Positions 1-6,053 of a DNA stretch of 6,875 nucleotides are shown piece by piece (within the stretch, counting starts at the first letter, position 1; each line of letters opens with the position of its first letter). The position numbers were made by a program, and so were the translations under genes. The stretch lies in the NCBI GenBank assembly GCA_022564535.1, contig JADFLD010000107.1, positions 1 to 6,875 on the forward strand, in the 5' to 3' direction. The stretch is from Gemmatimonadota bacterium. GTDB taxonomy: Bacteria > Gemmatimonadota > Gemmatimonadetes > Longimicrobiales > UBA6960. The notes under the pieces are model-generated. The model made no database searches and had not been told where the DNA came from. It saw nothing but the letters and a program-made list of their open reading frames with translations.

Positions 1-688
1 GATGGGGATGACCACGCTGGCGCCGGGGCTCGGTCTGACCCGGCTGGCGCTCGCGGACCCAAACGCCGCCGCTGTTCCAATAGACGCGGCCCAGCACGAT
101 GTCTCCGATCATGCCCGCGTGGAGGCGGTCGACCCATTCCCGGTAGATCGTCTGATAGTGCCGTTGCAGACCGACGACGACATTGAGACCGTCGGCCTTG
201 GCCCGCTCGGCGTTCTCGAGCACGCTGCGGATGCCTGGGGAATCGGTGGCGACCGGCTTTTCCATGAAGATGTGCTTACCCGCGTCGACCGCCGCCTCGA
301 AGTGGATGGGACGGAAGCCCGGCGGCGTCGTGAGAATGACGACGTCCACCTGTGGGATCACCTGTTGGTACGCGTCGAAACCGGAGTACCGCCGTTCCGG
401 CGGCACGTCGATCCGAGGCGTGAGGTCCATGTCCTCGAGTGTCGTCAGGGTCTGGTAGCTGCTCTCGACCTTGTCCGCGAACGCGTCGGCCATCGCCACG
501 AGCTGGACGTCCTGGTCAGTGCTCAACGCCTGCAAGGCTGCTCCCGTGCCGCGTCCACCGCACCCGATCAGGCCGATGCGAATCGGATCTCTCCCCACGG
601 GCTGGGCCCGTGCGAAGCGCGGCTGCCCCACGAACGATAGGGTACCCACGGCAGCGGTGGTGGTCTTCATGAAGTGGCGGCGGTCCAT
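1..688 (-). CDS. Tat-exported Gfo/Idh/MocA family oxidoreductase, C-terminus cut by window edge
   Basis: A probable NAD(P)-dependent dehydrogenase of the Gfo/Idh/MocA family, which acts mostly on sugars, inositols and related polyols; the substrate here cannot be told. The 229 visible codons start at the ATG at 688, behind a strong Shine-Dalgarno (AGGAGGG, plus-strand 692-699). Residues 1-8 (MDRRHFMK) form a twin-arginine motif, followed by a short hydrophobic stretch and a likely cleavage region near FARAQ (residues 25-29), so the folded enzyme should be exported. The Rossmann fold begins at about residue 36 with the dinucleotide-binding turn GCGGRG (42-47). The family hallmark EKPVATD is at 143-149, with H178 in the LQRHYQ segment downstream. 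The second, alpha/beta domain is only just entered at the window edge. The last visible residues (about 217-229) are Arg-rich and unlike what I expect after VWVRERQPGQTE, but too little is visible to call a frameshift. It lies 31 bases after the SUMF1-like gene, suggesting cotranscription. Confidence 0.9.
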   Translation of the reverse strand, partial: MDRRHFMKTTTAAVGTLSFVGQPRFARAQPVGRDPIRIGLIGCGGRGTGAALQALSTDQDVQLVAMADAFADKVESSYQTLTTLEDMDLTPRIDVPPERRYSGFDAYQQVIPQVDVVILTTPPGFRPIHFEAAVDAGKHIFMEKPVATDSPGIRSVLENAERAKADGLNVVVGLQRHYQTIYREWVDRLHAGMIGDIVLGRVYWNSGGVWVRERQPGQTEPRRQRGHPH

Positions 689-719
689 GTCTCCCTCCTA
701 CGGGTCTGGCTGGATCTCT

Positions 720-1775
720 CTATTCGTCAGCTGTATCGAGCATCGCTTCCCAGTATGCTCGTATCTCTTCAGGCGTGAGGTCCACGGCGGGACTCACGAA
801 GCGGAATCCTACGTGTGGAGCGTCGGTATTCCACCACACGCTTTTCGGCATTTGCGGGTCACGTCGCTGCCACTGGGGGATCTCCTCGAATCGATCGGCA
901 CAACGCAGCTGGGGGATGGCGTCGTCGAACGCGCCCCCACGAACGACGCCCCGACCTCGGGCCGACGGCCCCGTGGTGGGATTGGCCGCCGATCCGTCGT
1001 CGGCGATCGAGGCGTAGAAGTGGGCGTCATACGGATCGAGCGTCCACTCGGCGACATTGCCCAGCAGATCGTGGATCCCCCACGCGTTCGGAGTCTTTGC
1101 GCCGACCTCGTGGAACGAGCCCCCACTGTTGTACGCGTACCAGGCATGGCTGTCGAGGAACGCAGCGTCCGGCTCCTGGGCGTTGGGCGGAGCGACGTCC
1201 GCGCCGGTTCCGAACGGGCCTTCGTTGCCCGCGAGACAGGCGAACTCCCACTCCGCCTCCGTGGGGAGCCGGTAGAGCCGACCCGTCTTTTCCGATAGCC
1301 ACTGAGCGAATCTCAGCGCGGAGAGGCGCGTCATGCCGGCGGCGGGGCGCCCCGGTCCGCTCATGCCGTGAGACGGATCCTCGTACGGGGGGCTCGGGCG
1401 GGTGACGGCGTCGGCGTCGAATGTGATCTCCGGCGTGGCCCCGACCTCGGTGTCCAGCCTCCGGTCACGGAAGACCGCGAAGACCTCGTGGGTCACCTCG
1501 GTGACGCCCATCCAGAACGCATCGACCGCGACCGTTCGCGGGGGTCCTTCGTCGTCGTCGCGCCCGGCCTCGTCCATCGGGCTCCCCAACTGAAAGGACC
1601 CACCGAGAAGGAGGGCCATCTCGAAAGACACTTCGGTACCTGGGATCGTCTGCACGAACGTGCTCCGGCGCTCGACCGACTGGCCCTGGATCGGGGTCAC
1701 GGCCGAGTGGGCCCCGTAGATCGACACAACGGCGAGGGCGATCCGGGCGAGTGGGACACGTCGGAGGGGCGCCAT
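720..1775 (-). CDS. Exported SUMF1/FGE-fold protein lacking the catalytic cysteine pair
   Basis: A 351-residue protein with the formylglycine-generating-enzyme/sulfatase-modifying-factor fold. True FGE oxidises a sulfatase Cys to formylglycine, but many bacterial relatives have other or non-enzymatic roles. An N-terminal signal peptide is visible (two Arg, hydrophobic stretch at about 8-20, likely cleavage near residues 24-32). Family motifs in order are GGSFQLGSP (58-66), TEVTHEVF (92-99), RLPTEAEWEFAC (169-180), the AWGIHDLLGNVAEW block (231-244), VRGGAF (278-283) and GFRFV (323-327). The segment that in authentic FGEs carries the two active-site cysteines reads GGAFDDAIPQLRC here: the first position aligns with Asp and the second with a non-Cys residue. 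The only cysteines are C180 and C292. FGE activity is therefore unlikely; a binding or scaffold role, or another reaction, is more probable. No sulfatase is visible beside it. No clear Shine-Dalgarno precedes the ATG at 1775, but the signal peptide supports this start. The gene downstream is the Tat-exported oxidoreductase. Confidence 0.88.
   Translation of the reverse strand: MAPLRRVPLARIALAVVSIYGAHSAVTPIQGQSVERRSTFVQTIPGTEVSFEMALLLGGSFQLGSPMDEAGRDDDEGPPRTVAVDAFWMGVTEVTHEVFAVFRDRRLDTEVGATPEITFDADAVTRPSPPYEDPSHGMSGPGRPAAGMTRLSALRFAQWLSEKTGRLYRLPTEAEWEFACLAGNEGPFGTGADVAPPNAQEPDAAFLDSHAWYAYNSGGSFHEVGAKTPNAWGIHDLLGNVAEWTLDPYDAHFYASIADDGSAANPTTGPSARGRGVVRGGAFDDAIPQLRCADRFEEIPQWQRRDPQMPKSVWWNTDAPHVGFRFVSPAVDLTPEEIRAYWEAMLDTADE
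1763..1769 (+). promoter_or_regulatory. Shine-Dalgarno favouring the plus-strand ATG at 1774
   Basis: GGAGGGG lies six bases (counted from GGAGG) before an ATG at 1774 on the plus strand. It supports translation beginning in the frame of 1774 rather than at the GTG at 1751, which sits in another frame. The caveat is that the same bases encode residues 3-5 of the SUMF1-like protein on the opposite strand, so the match could be chance. Confidence 0.35.
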
Positions 1776-2197
1776 GGCGGCAATGGAGCGCGTTGCGCGC
1801 GGCGACGCAATGGACGCAGTGGGTGGGACCGTTCTGTTCTTCCTGGGTGGCTACATCATACATCAGTCGGGGCTCACCCGGACCCCTGTGGGTTCTCGCG
1901 GTGGGATTGCTGTCAGGGGGAGCCGGACTGGCGACGGGTGTCTGGATGATCCGCGTGGGACTCCTGGGCGCATCAAAGAGGTCGGAAGGTTGGCTGCGAC
2001 ACCTGGTCTCGGGCGCTGTGGCAGCGCTGCTCCTTTGGGCCCCCCTCAACGCTCTCGAAGTAGTTCTGGGACCGGCAGAATTCGTCGTCTCTATCGCAGC
2101 GTTCTTTCTTACCGAATTCCTGATTCAGCGCTGGATCGGCCGTACTATCCGGAGGCAAGTCGAAGCAGGAGTAGCAGATGAACTCAGCGGTGGCTGA
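1774..2197 (+). CDS. Small multi-pass membrane protein, apparently frameshifted
   Basis: I do not recognise the family. Two plus-strand frames each look like half of one small membrane protein. The frame from the ATG at 1774 gives MAAMERVARGDAMDAVGG and then a hydrophobic segment (TVLFFLGGYII) before degenerating into Arg/Gly-rich sequence after about 1872. The frame ending at the TGA at 2195-2197 is poor at first (five Trp in about 30 residues). From about 1880 it becomes a convincing membrane protein, with hydrophobic segments PLWVLAVGLLSGGAGLATG, LVSGAVAALLLWAPLNALEVV and AEFVVSIAAFFLTEFLI, then a basic stretch (WIGRTIRRQ) at the tail. One surplus base between about 1865 and 1890 would join them into a protein of roughly 140 residues with four helices; the GGGG run at 1869-1872 is a candidate. 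A single-frame alternative runs from the GTG at 1751 to 2197. The start overlaps the divergent SUMF1-like start codon, and the 3' end converges on the NmrA-like gene 83 bases away. That it is a gene at all is likely but not certain. Confidence 0.42.
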
Positions 2198-2280
2198 AAC
2201 GGCCGCCATGTGGCCAAACAAGCGATTCCTACTGCCGCCGAAGAAGCGAACCGTGGCTCCCCGCTGCGCTAGCTCGTACG

Positions 2281-3231
2281 TCAGTGCCGGGGGATCTGCT
2301 CCCCGTTCTTTGCGAGCCATCCTCGGAAGTCCAAGAGATCTCCGTTCAAGGAGCGTGAGAACTCTACGCTGCGGGCGGTGGTGAAGTCCTCATTAAAGTC
2401 GTGTTTGAACTGGAACATGTTGCCGAGGTCCTCGGCACCAGGGAAGTCGAAGGCTCGATATGCATCGAAGGAGACGGGGAAGTGGTTCACTGTCTCTCCC
2501 AGCGCCCGGGTGAGTTCGGCGGCCATCTCCGCACCCGTTAGGTGCTCTCCAGCGATTCCCACGGCCTTGCCGATGAATTCGTCGCCGCGCTGGAATAGGC
2601 CAAACGCACACTTGCCGATATCGACGGACGCCATGCCCGGCAGCTTCTTGTCGCCCATGGGGAGCGGGAACGCCAAGACGCCGTCTTCGCCCCGCTGCGG
2701 CTCCATGCCGAAGTAGATCAGATTCTCCCAGTAGAATGACGTTCGCAGCAGGGTGGTAGGCACGCTCCCCTCGGTTAAAAATCGGTCCGCCTCGCCCTTG
2801 GCGTCGAAGTGGGGAACCTTGTAGTACTCCAGCAGGGTCGGCTTTCGGTCATCTTCGAGCGCCACCCACTTCCTCGTATCTTCGAGCGTCGACCATACGA
2901 CGTGATGGACGTCGGCGGCTTTCGCTGCCTTTGCGAGATTCCTTGCCTGTTCGATCTCCTTCTCCGGCGAGAAGTGTTCCCAGAAGTTGGTGACGCAGAA
3001 TGCGCCGTGGCTGCCAGAGAAGGCGGCAGTAAGGCTCTCGACATCGTCGAGGTCGGCTCGGACCATTTCGGCTCCGAGTTCCCCGAGGGCCTTCGCGTTG
3101 TCTGATTCCAGGTTTCGCGTGATCCCCCGAGCACCGAATCCTCCACTCGGGTCGGCGAGGATGGCTCGAACGAGTCCGCCTCCCTGGGCACCGGTAGCAC
3201 CGATCACTGCTATAATCTTCTTCTCGGACAT
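2281..3231 (-). CDS. NmrA/HSCARG-like NAD(P)-binding protein
   Basis: A 316-residue atypical short-chain dehydrogenase of the NmrA family, closest in pattern to human NMRAL1/HSCARG, which binds NADPH and acts as a redox sensor rather than a classical dehydrogenase. The Rossmann fold opens with IIAVIGATGAQGGG (6-19), containing the family's GxxGxxG loop. VTNFWE (80-85), VVWSTLEDTRKW (111-122), HFDAKGEADRF (141-151), SFYWENL (165-171) and FPGAEDLGNMFQF (263-275) all match HSCARG-type blocks in order, and the length is usual (about 300). I chose the ATG at 3231 because the fold begins five residues later. A TTG at 3258 is in frame but would add a nine-residue extension with no visible function. 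The upstream GAGG sits only two bases from the ATG, so the ribosome-binding site is poor. The gene stands alone, preceded by a gene-poor region holding a candidate leftward promoter. A role as NADPH-state sensor or quinone/flavonoid-type reductase cannot be settled from sequence. Confidence 0.92.
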   Translation of the reverse strand: MSEKKIIAVIGATGAQGGGLVRAILADPSGGFGARGITRNLESDNAKALGELGAEMVRADLDDVESLTAAFSGSHGAFCVTNFWEHFSPEKEIEQARNLAKAAKAADVHHVVWSTLEDTRKWVALEDDRKPTLLEYYKVPHFDAKGEADRFLTEGSVPTTLLRTSFYWENLIYFGMEPQRGEDGVLAFPLPMGDKKLPGMASVDIGKCAFGLFQRGDEFIGKAVGIAGEHLTGAEMAAELTRALGETVNHFPVSFDAYRAFDFPGAEDLGNMFQFKHDFNEDFTTARSVEFSRSLNGDLLDFRGWLAKNGEQIPRH

Positions 3232-3323
3232 AGCCTCATCCACGCTGTATCGGGTCAATGCTGGTAAGCTAGGAGAGCCCCTTCAGACGTACAAGCCTCA
3301 CGTGCCCTCGGGTCTCCATCTAC

Positions 3324-3572
3324 CTAGTTCGCAGCTAAGGAGAAGTCGTCGAGCAGGGCCGTGCGCCGCCCGGGTACGTCTGCTCCATCGGGGTGGAAGA
3401 CGAGAGAGTCTTCGGATTGATCCTCAAACCAGCGGTTGAGACGCTCGGTCTCCACCGACAGCGACTGATGCTTCTGATCGGTTCGGGCCGCGGTCCCCTG
3501 CCGTTCCAGAACCCAGCCGAGTGAAGTCGGACTTGTCGAGTTGTTTGAGGGATAAGGCGCGAACTCTGGCAC
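3324..3572 (-). CDS. Hypothetical 82-residue ORF, doubtful
   Basis: A GTG-started frame with no recognisable Shine-Dalgarno. The C-terminal half (about residues 33-82) has a protein-like mix of charged and hydrophobic residues, including ERLNRWFEDQ (43-52) and SLVFHPDGADVPG (56-68), and mostly G/C third positions. The N-terminal third is Ser/Pro/Thr/Asn-rich. I see no membrane segment, signal peptide or known motif. It lies 92 bases upstream of the NmrA-like gene on the same strand and just downstream of a candidate promoter. It could be a small real gene, the decayed 3' end of an older gene, or untranslated leader. Evidence is weak. Confidence 0.2.
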   Translation of the reverse strand: MPEFAPYPSNNSTSPTSLGWVLERQGTAARTDQKHQSLSVETERLNRWFEDQSEDSLVFHPDGADVPGRRTALLDDFSLAAN

Positions 3573-3620
3573 TGGCTAGGTCTGCCCGTTTGCCGCTGAT
3601 TAGTGCATATAGTGAAAACC

Positions 3621-3650
3621 ATGATATCCGTTGCGACGCTAAGGTGCCAA
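3621..3650 (-). promoter_or_regulatory. Candidate sigma70-type promoter reading leftward
   Basis: On the minus strand, TTGGCA (3650-3645) and TATCAT (3626-3621) are separated by 18 bases. Each hexamer matches the consensus at five of six positions. It lies in a locally AT-rich patch and would start transcription near 3614, toward the weak ORF at 3572 and the NmrA-like gene at 3231, giving a leader of nearly 400 bases for the latter. Matches of this quality arise by chance, so this is only a candidate. Confidence 0.27.
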
Positions 3651-3687
3651 TCGTGCCGCGTGCTCACTGTGAAGCGGAAAGCCGATC

Positions 3688-3812
3688 TTGAGGCTTGGTG
3701 CCGTACCTCGAAACTGGGCGCACCACACAGTCGGGCGCCCAGGAGGACGACTTTGAAGGCGGCGATCTCATTCGCCTTCCTCAGCACCCGGAATTCGAGG
3801 CCCACGGCTCAA
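3688..3812. repeat. Nested inverted-repeat element, potential three-way junction
   Basis: Several inverted repeats are nested in one 125-base stretch. The outermost pair is TTGAG (3688-3692) with CTCAA (3808-3812). Next is CCG (3701-3703) with CGG (3805-3807), then CCTCGAA (3706-3712) with TTCGAGG (3794-3800). Inside are two side-by-side hairpins: CTGGGCGC (3714-3721) with GCGCCCAG (3735-3742) around a 13-base loop, and GAAGGCG (3755-3761) with CGCCTTC (3773-3779) around an 11-base loop. The three longest stems (7, 8 and 7 pairs) are perfect. Folded together they make a three-way junction in RNA of either strand or a branched cruciform in DNA. No U-tract follows, so it is not a simple terminator. 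It lies downstream of selO and upstream of the candidate leftward promoter. Possible identities are a structured non-coding RNA, a leader element, a folded recombination site or a MITE-like remnant; I cannot choose between them. Confidence 0.5.
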
Positions 3813-3880
3813 CTCACTGATCGACGAGTCCGTACGTGCAGCCTTTTATGGTGTCATCGTGCCCCGCGGCGAACTCACCG

Positions 3881-5359
3881 CTACGTCCCGCAGAAGGTAC
3901 GGTAGGGGCCGAAGCCATCGGGCGCGCGATCCTCATACTCGTCCAGGCCCTCGCGCCGATCAAAGGGTCGTGCGAGGACCGTCAGAAGTCGCCTGAATGG
4001 TTCGAGGTCCGAATCCGTGGCGGCGTCGAGCGCCTCCTGCACCTTGTGATTGCGGGGGATGTAGACGGGGTTCACCCGGTCCATCGCCGCGGCACGTGAG
4101 ACAGCACTTTCGTCTTCACGCGCGAGCCTTGCGAGCCACCGGTCGAGCCAGGTGTCGAAGGCCGTCGGATCATTGAATAGCGCGCGGGCCGCCCCCGGAT
4201 CGCCCCGTACGCCGTCGGCGAGTCGACGGAACAACGCTGTGAAGTCGACGTCCTGGCCGTCCATGGCTTGGAGCAGCTCGTTCACGAGATCGAGGTCGTC
4301 CCCCTCCGTGCGATCGAAGCCGAGCTTCGCGCTCATCCTTTTTAGCCAGAAGTCCTGATAAATCGGCTGAAACGCCTCGAGCTCGGCGGTCGCCAACTCA
4401 ACGGCGCGTGCGCTGTCGTCGGGGTCGATTAGCGGCAACAATGTTTCGACGAGTCGAGCCAGGTTCCACTGTGCGATGGCCGGTTGGTTGCCGTACGCGT
4501 AGCGGCCCTGGCGGTCGATCGAGCTGAACACAGCGGCCGGATCGTACCCGTCGATGAACGCGCACGGGCCGTAGTCCAACGTTTCACCGGAGATCGCCAT
4601 GTTGTCGGTGTTCATGACCCCATGAACGAAACCGACGGACATCCACCGAGCCACTGTTGCGGCCTGGCGGTCTCGTACGGCCCGAAACATCCCGAGGTAC
4701 CGGTCGTCGGTGTCGACCAGCTCCGGGAAGTGGCGCCGAATCGCGTAATCCGCGAGGCGGCGCACCTTCTCGGGCTCTCCGCGAGCCGCGAAGAACTCGA
4801 AGGTCCCCACGCGCAGGTGGCTTGCCGCCACCCGCGCGAGGACCGCCCCCGGTTCGAGGCGTTCTCGCATGACTTGCTCACCCGTCGTGACCGCGGCGAG
4901 TGCCCTCGTCGTCGGCACACCCAGCGCGTGCATCGCCTCACCGATCAGATACTCGCGCAGGACCGGGCTCAGGACCGCCTTGCCATCTCCGCCCCTCGAG
5001 AAAGGGGTACGCCCAGAGCCCTTGAGGTGCAGATCGCGGCGAACGCCGTGACGGTCGATCAACTCGCCAATCAACAGGGCACGTCCGTCCCCTAGCTCGG
5101 GTGAGAACCTGCCGAACTGATGCCCTGCGTACGCCTGCGCCAGTGGAGCGGCGCCTTCCGGCGCTTCGCTACCCGCCAGGATCGCCGCACCGCTTTCGCT
5201 CGCCAGCGCGTCCGGGTCCAGCAACAACTCGGCCGCGAGGTCGCGATTGAGGTGCACGATCCTGGGCTCGGGTGCGCTCGCGCCTTGCGAAGGGACATAG
5301 AAGCCTTCGAGCTCGGCCGCGTAGCTGTTGTCGAATACGAAGGTGTCCGGTCGGATCAC
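3881..5359 (-). CDS. selO: SelO/YdiU family protein adenylyltransferase (pseudokinase fold)
   Basis: A 492-residue SelO, which transfers AMP from ATP to Ser/Thr/Tyr of target proteins and is linked in E. coli to oxidative-stress tolerance and redox protein modification. The frame is open upstream into msrA, but the family N-terminus (FDNSYAAEL, residues 9-17) places the start at the GTG at 5359, eight bases after the msrA stop. GGAG of the msrA tail lies 11 bases before it, suggesting translational coupling. With this start, nucleotide-binding K113 (HLKGSG, 111-116), E136 (LREYLIGEA), catalytic-loop D252/N253 (HGVMNTDNM, 246-254) and metal-binding D262 (DYGP) fall where the Pseudomonas SelO enzyme has them, as I recall. 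Length is normal (E. coli 478). C490 (TFCGT end) corresponds to the conserved C-terminal Cys. The E. coli disulfide partner C272 aligns with F278, but another Cys, C266 (DYGPCAF), is nearby, so a redox switch is possible but altered. It appears catalytically competent. Confidence 0.95.
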   Translation of the reverse strand: MIRPDTFVFDNSYAAELEGFYVPSQGASAPEPRIVHLNRDLAAELLLDPDALASESGAAILAGSEAPEGAAPLAQAYAGHQFGRFSPELGDGRALLIGELIDRHGVRRDLHLKGSGRTPFSRGGDGKAVLSPVLREYLIGEAMHALGVPTTRALAAVTTGEQVMRERLEPGAVLARVAASHLRVGTFEFFAARGEPEKVRRLADYAIRRHFPELVDTDDRYLGMFRAVRDRQAATVARWMSVGFVHGVMNTDNMAISGETLDYGPCAFIDGYDPAAVFSSIDRQGRYAYGNQPAIAQWNLARLVETLLPLIDPDDSARAVELATAELEAFQPIYQDFWLKRMSAKLGFDRTEGDDLDLVNELLQAMDGQDVDFTALFRRLADGVRGDPGAARALFNDPTAFDTWLDRWLARLAREDESAVSRAAAMDRVNPVYIPRNHKVQEALDAATDSDLEPFRRLLTVLARPFDRREGLDEYEDRAPDGFGPYRTFCGT

Positions 5360-5367
5360 AGGCGCAT

Positions 5368-5889
5368 CTACTCCGGGCCAGGGAACGCGGCGTGACGTCG
5401 GGGCAGCACCCAGTTCGGCCGCGGGAAGTGACAGGTATAGCCGCCCGAGTACTTCTCCAGGTAGTCCTGGTGCTCGGGCTCCGCCTCCCAGAAGTCGCCT
5501 GCTGGCTCGACCTCCGTCACGACCCTGGCGGGCCACAACCCCGAAGCGTCCACGTCGGCAATCGTATCGTCCGCAACGCTATGTTGCTCGGGGCTCGTGT
5601 AGTAGATCGCCGACCGGTACGACGGCCCCCGGTCGTTACCCTGTTGATTCGGGGTAGTCGGGTCGTGGACCTGGAAGAAGTACTCCGGAATGCGGCGGTA
5701 CGAGATCTGCTCGGGATCGAACAGAATCTCGAGTCCCTCGGCGTGTGTGCCGTGGTTGCGATAGGTAGCGTTGGGTACGTCGCCGCCCGTGTAACCGACA
5801 CGAGTCCCTCCCACACCGGGGAGCTTGCGAATCAGATCTTGCATCCCCCCGAACCATCCGCCTGCGAGTACTGCGCGTTCCTGTGCCAC
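5368..5889 (-). CDS. msrA: MsrA-family peptide methionine sulfoxide reductase homologue, catalytic Cys replaced by Trp
   Basis: A 173-residue protein matching mycobacterial-type MsrA nearly throughout, including [20 protein letters not shown] (32-51), FFQVHDPTT (71-79), [15 protein letters not shown] (83-97), [11 protein letters not shown] (134-144) and the C-terminal GYTCHF (150-155) with C153, the usual resolving Cys. MsrA reduces methionine-S-sulfoxide using a nucleophilic Cys in the N-terminal GGCFWG motif. Here residues 10-15 read GGWFGG: codon 12 is TGG (5856-5854), not TGC/TGT, and codon 14 is GGG (5850-5848), not TGG. Other active-site positions (Y43, E51, D86, Y91) are kept. As written it cannot use the family's chemistry. 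It may be a pseudoenzyme that still binds oxidised Met, a recently inactivated gene, or a sequence error. The start is the GTG at 5889, eight bases after CAGGAG (5903-5898). It is flanked by a truncated msrB-like ORF upstream and selO downstream, probably in one operon. Confidence 0.93.
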   Translation of the reverse strand: MAQERAVLAGGWFGGMQDLIRKLPGVGGTRVGYTGGDVPNATYRNHGTHAEGLEILFDPEQISYRRIPEYFFQVHDPTTPNQQGNDRGPSYRSAIYYTSPEQHSVADDTIADVDASGLWPARVVTEVEPAGDFWEAEPEHQDYLEKYSGGYTCHFPRPNWVLPRRHAAFPGPE

Positions 5890-5917
5890 AGTTTCAACTC
5901 CTGAGTTTCAGTCGCGA

Positions 5918-6040
5918 TCAGTCTGCCGCCACACCTTCAGTCTGATCGATGCACGGGCCATACCCTGCGAAGAGCGGCTCGCCAGAAACCACATCGACGT
6001 AGATCCCGGGCTCCTCAGCCGTCGTGTCGTACTTCGGCAT
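5918..6040 (-). CDS. 40-residue MsrB-like mini-ORF, probably an internally deleted msrB
   Basis: Residues 11-24 (PGIYVDVVSGEPLF) closely match the central strand region of zinc-free MsrB proteins, where EPGIYVDVVSGEPLFSS normally precedes DKFDSGTGWPSF. The first residues (MPKYDTTAEE) resemble typical MsrB N-termini. The tail (AGYGPCIDQTEGVAAD) is reminiscent of the EGYGEY-type MsrB C-terminal end, though that last match is weak. Missing are about 35 residues between N-terminus and core, and the segment with the substrate-binding GWPSF, HxGH and catalytic RYCIN motifs. A normal MsrB has 130-150 residues, so this cannot be an active methionine-R-sulfoxide reductase. The start is the ATG at 6040, with GGAGG (6053-6049) eight bases upstream. 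An in-frame ATG at 6109 would add an unlikely 23-residue extension. The stop is 28 bases before msrA. It could be a pseudogene with in-frame deletions, still translated, or a small protein with its own function. Confidence 0.6.
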   Translation of the reverse strand: MPKYDTTAEEPGIYVDVVSGEPLFAGYGPCIDQTEGVAAD

Positions 6041-6048
6041 CTGGTGAT

Positions 6049-6053
6049 CCTCC
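6049..6053 (-). promoter_or_regulatory. Shine-Dalgarno deciding the start of the MsrB-like ORF
   Basis: GGAGG on the minus strand, eight bases before the ATG at 6040. It selects this start over the in-frame ATG at 6109 and indicates that the mini-ORF is still translatable even though its MsrB domain is mostly gone. Confidence 0.6.

Larger units (their letters stand above)
3232..3880. other. Gene-poor region between selO and the NmrA-like gene
   Basis: About 650 bases without a confidently coding frame. All six frames here give short or compositionally poor ORFs. It holds a weak 82-codon ORF (3324-3572), a candidate leftward promoter (3621-3650) and a nested inverted-repeat element (about 3688-3812), each listed separately. 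No tRNA, CRISPR array or transposase fragment was seen. A single RYYYAAC-type match (3807-3813) has no partner, so no integron attC is called. No Rho-independent terminator with a U-tract was seen after selO. Confidence 0.6.

Noticed and set aside
2189..2207. Hairpin GGTGGC/GCCGCC at the end of the membrane ORF as a terminator between convergent genes
   Set aside because: Only six pairs including a G-U, and no U-tract on either strand.
1973..2320. Minus-strand ORF of 115 codons
   Set aside because: It overlaps the 3' end of the NmrA-like gene and the plus-strand membrane ORF, has no recognisable motif or ribosome-binding site, and its composition is that of an antisense shadow.
3335..3805. 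Minus-strand ORF of 156 codons in the gene-poor region
   Set aside because: It reads straight through the inverted-repeat element and then becomes Ser/Arg/Pro-rich out-of-frame-like sequence. No ribosome-binding site or known domain; its first part probably reflects the palindromes rather than a protein.
3807..3813. GCTCAAC, a match to the integron attC box RYYYAAC, next to a large palindrome
   Set aside because: No GTTRRRY partner in the required order lies within attC distance, and the stems form a three-way junction rather than a single attC hairpin. No integrase or cassette-like gene array is present.
5360..5536. N-terminal extension of SelO upstream to 5536
   Set aside because: It would overlap the msrA coding sequence, is Arg/Gly-rich and unlike SelO N-termini. 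The GTG at 5359 puts the catalytic residues at their usual numbers.
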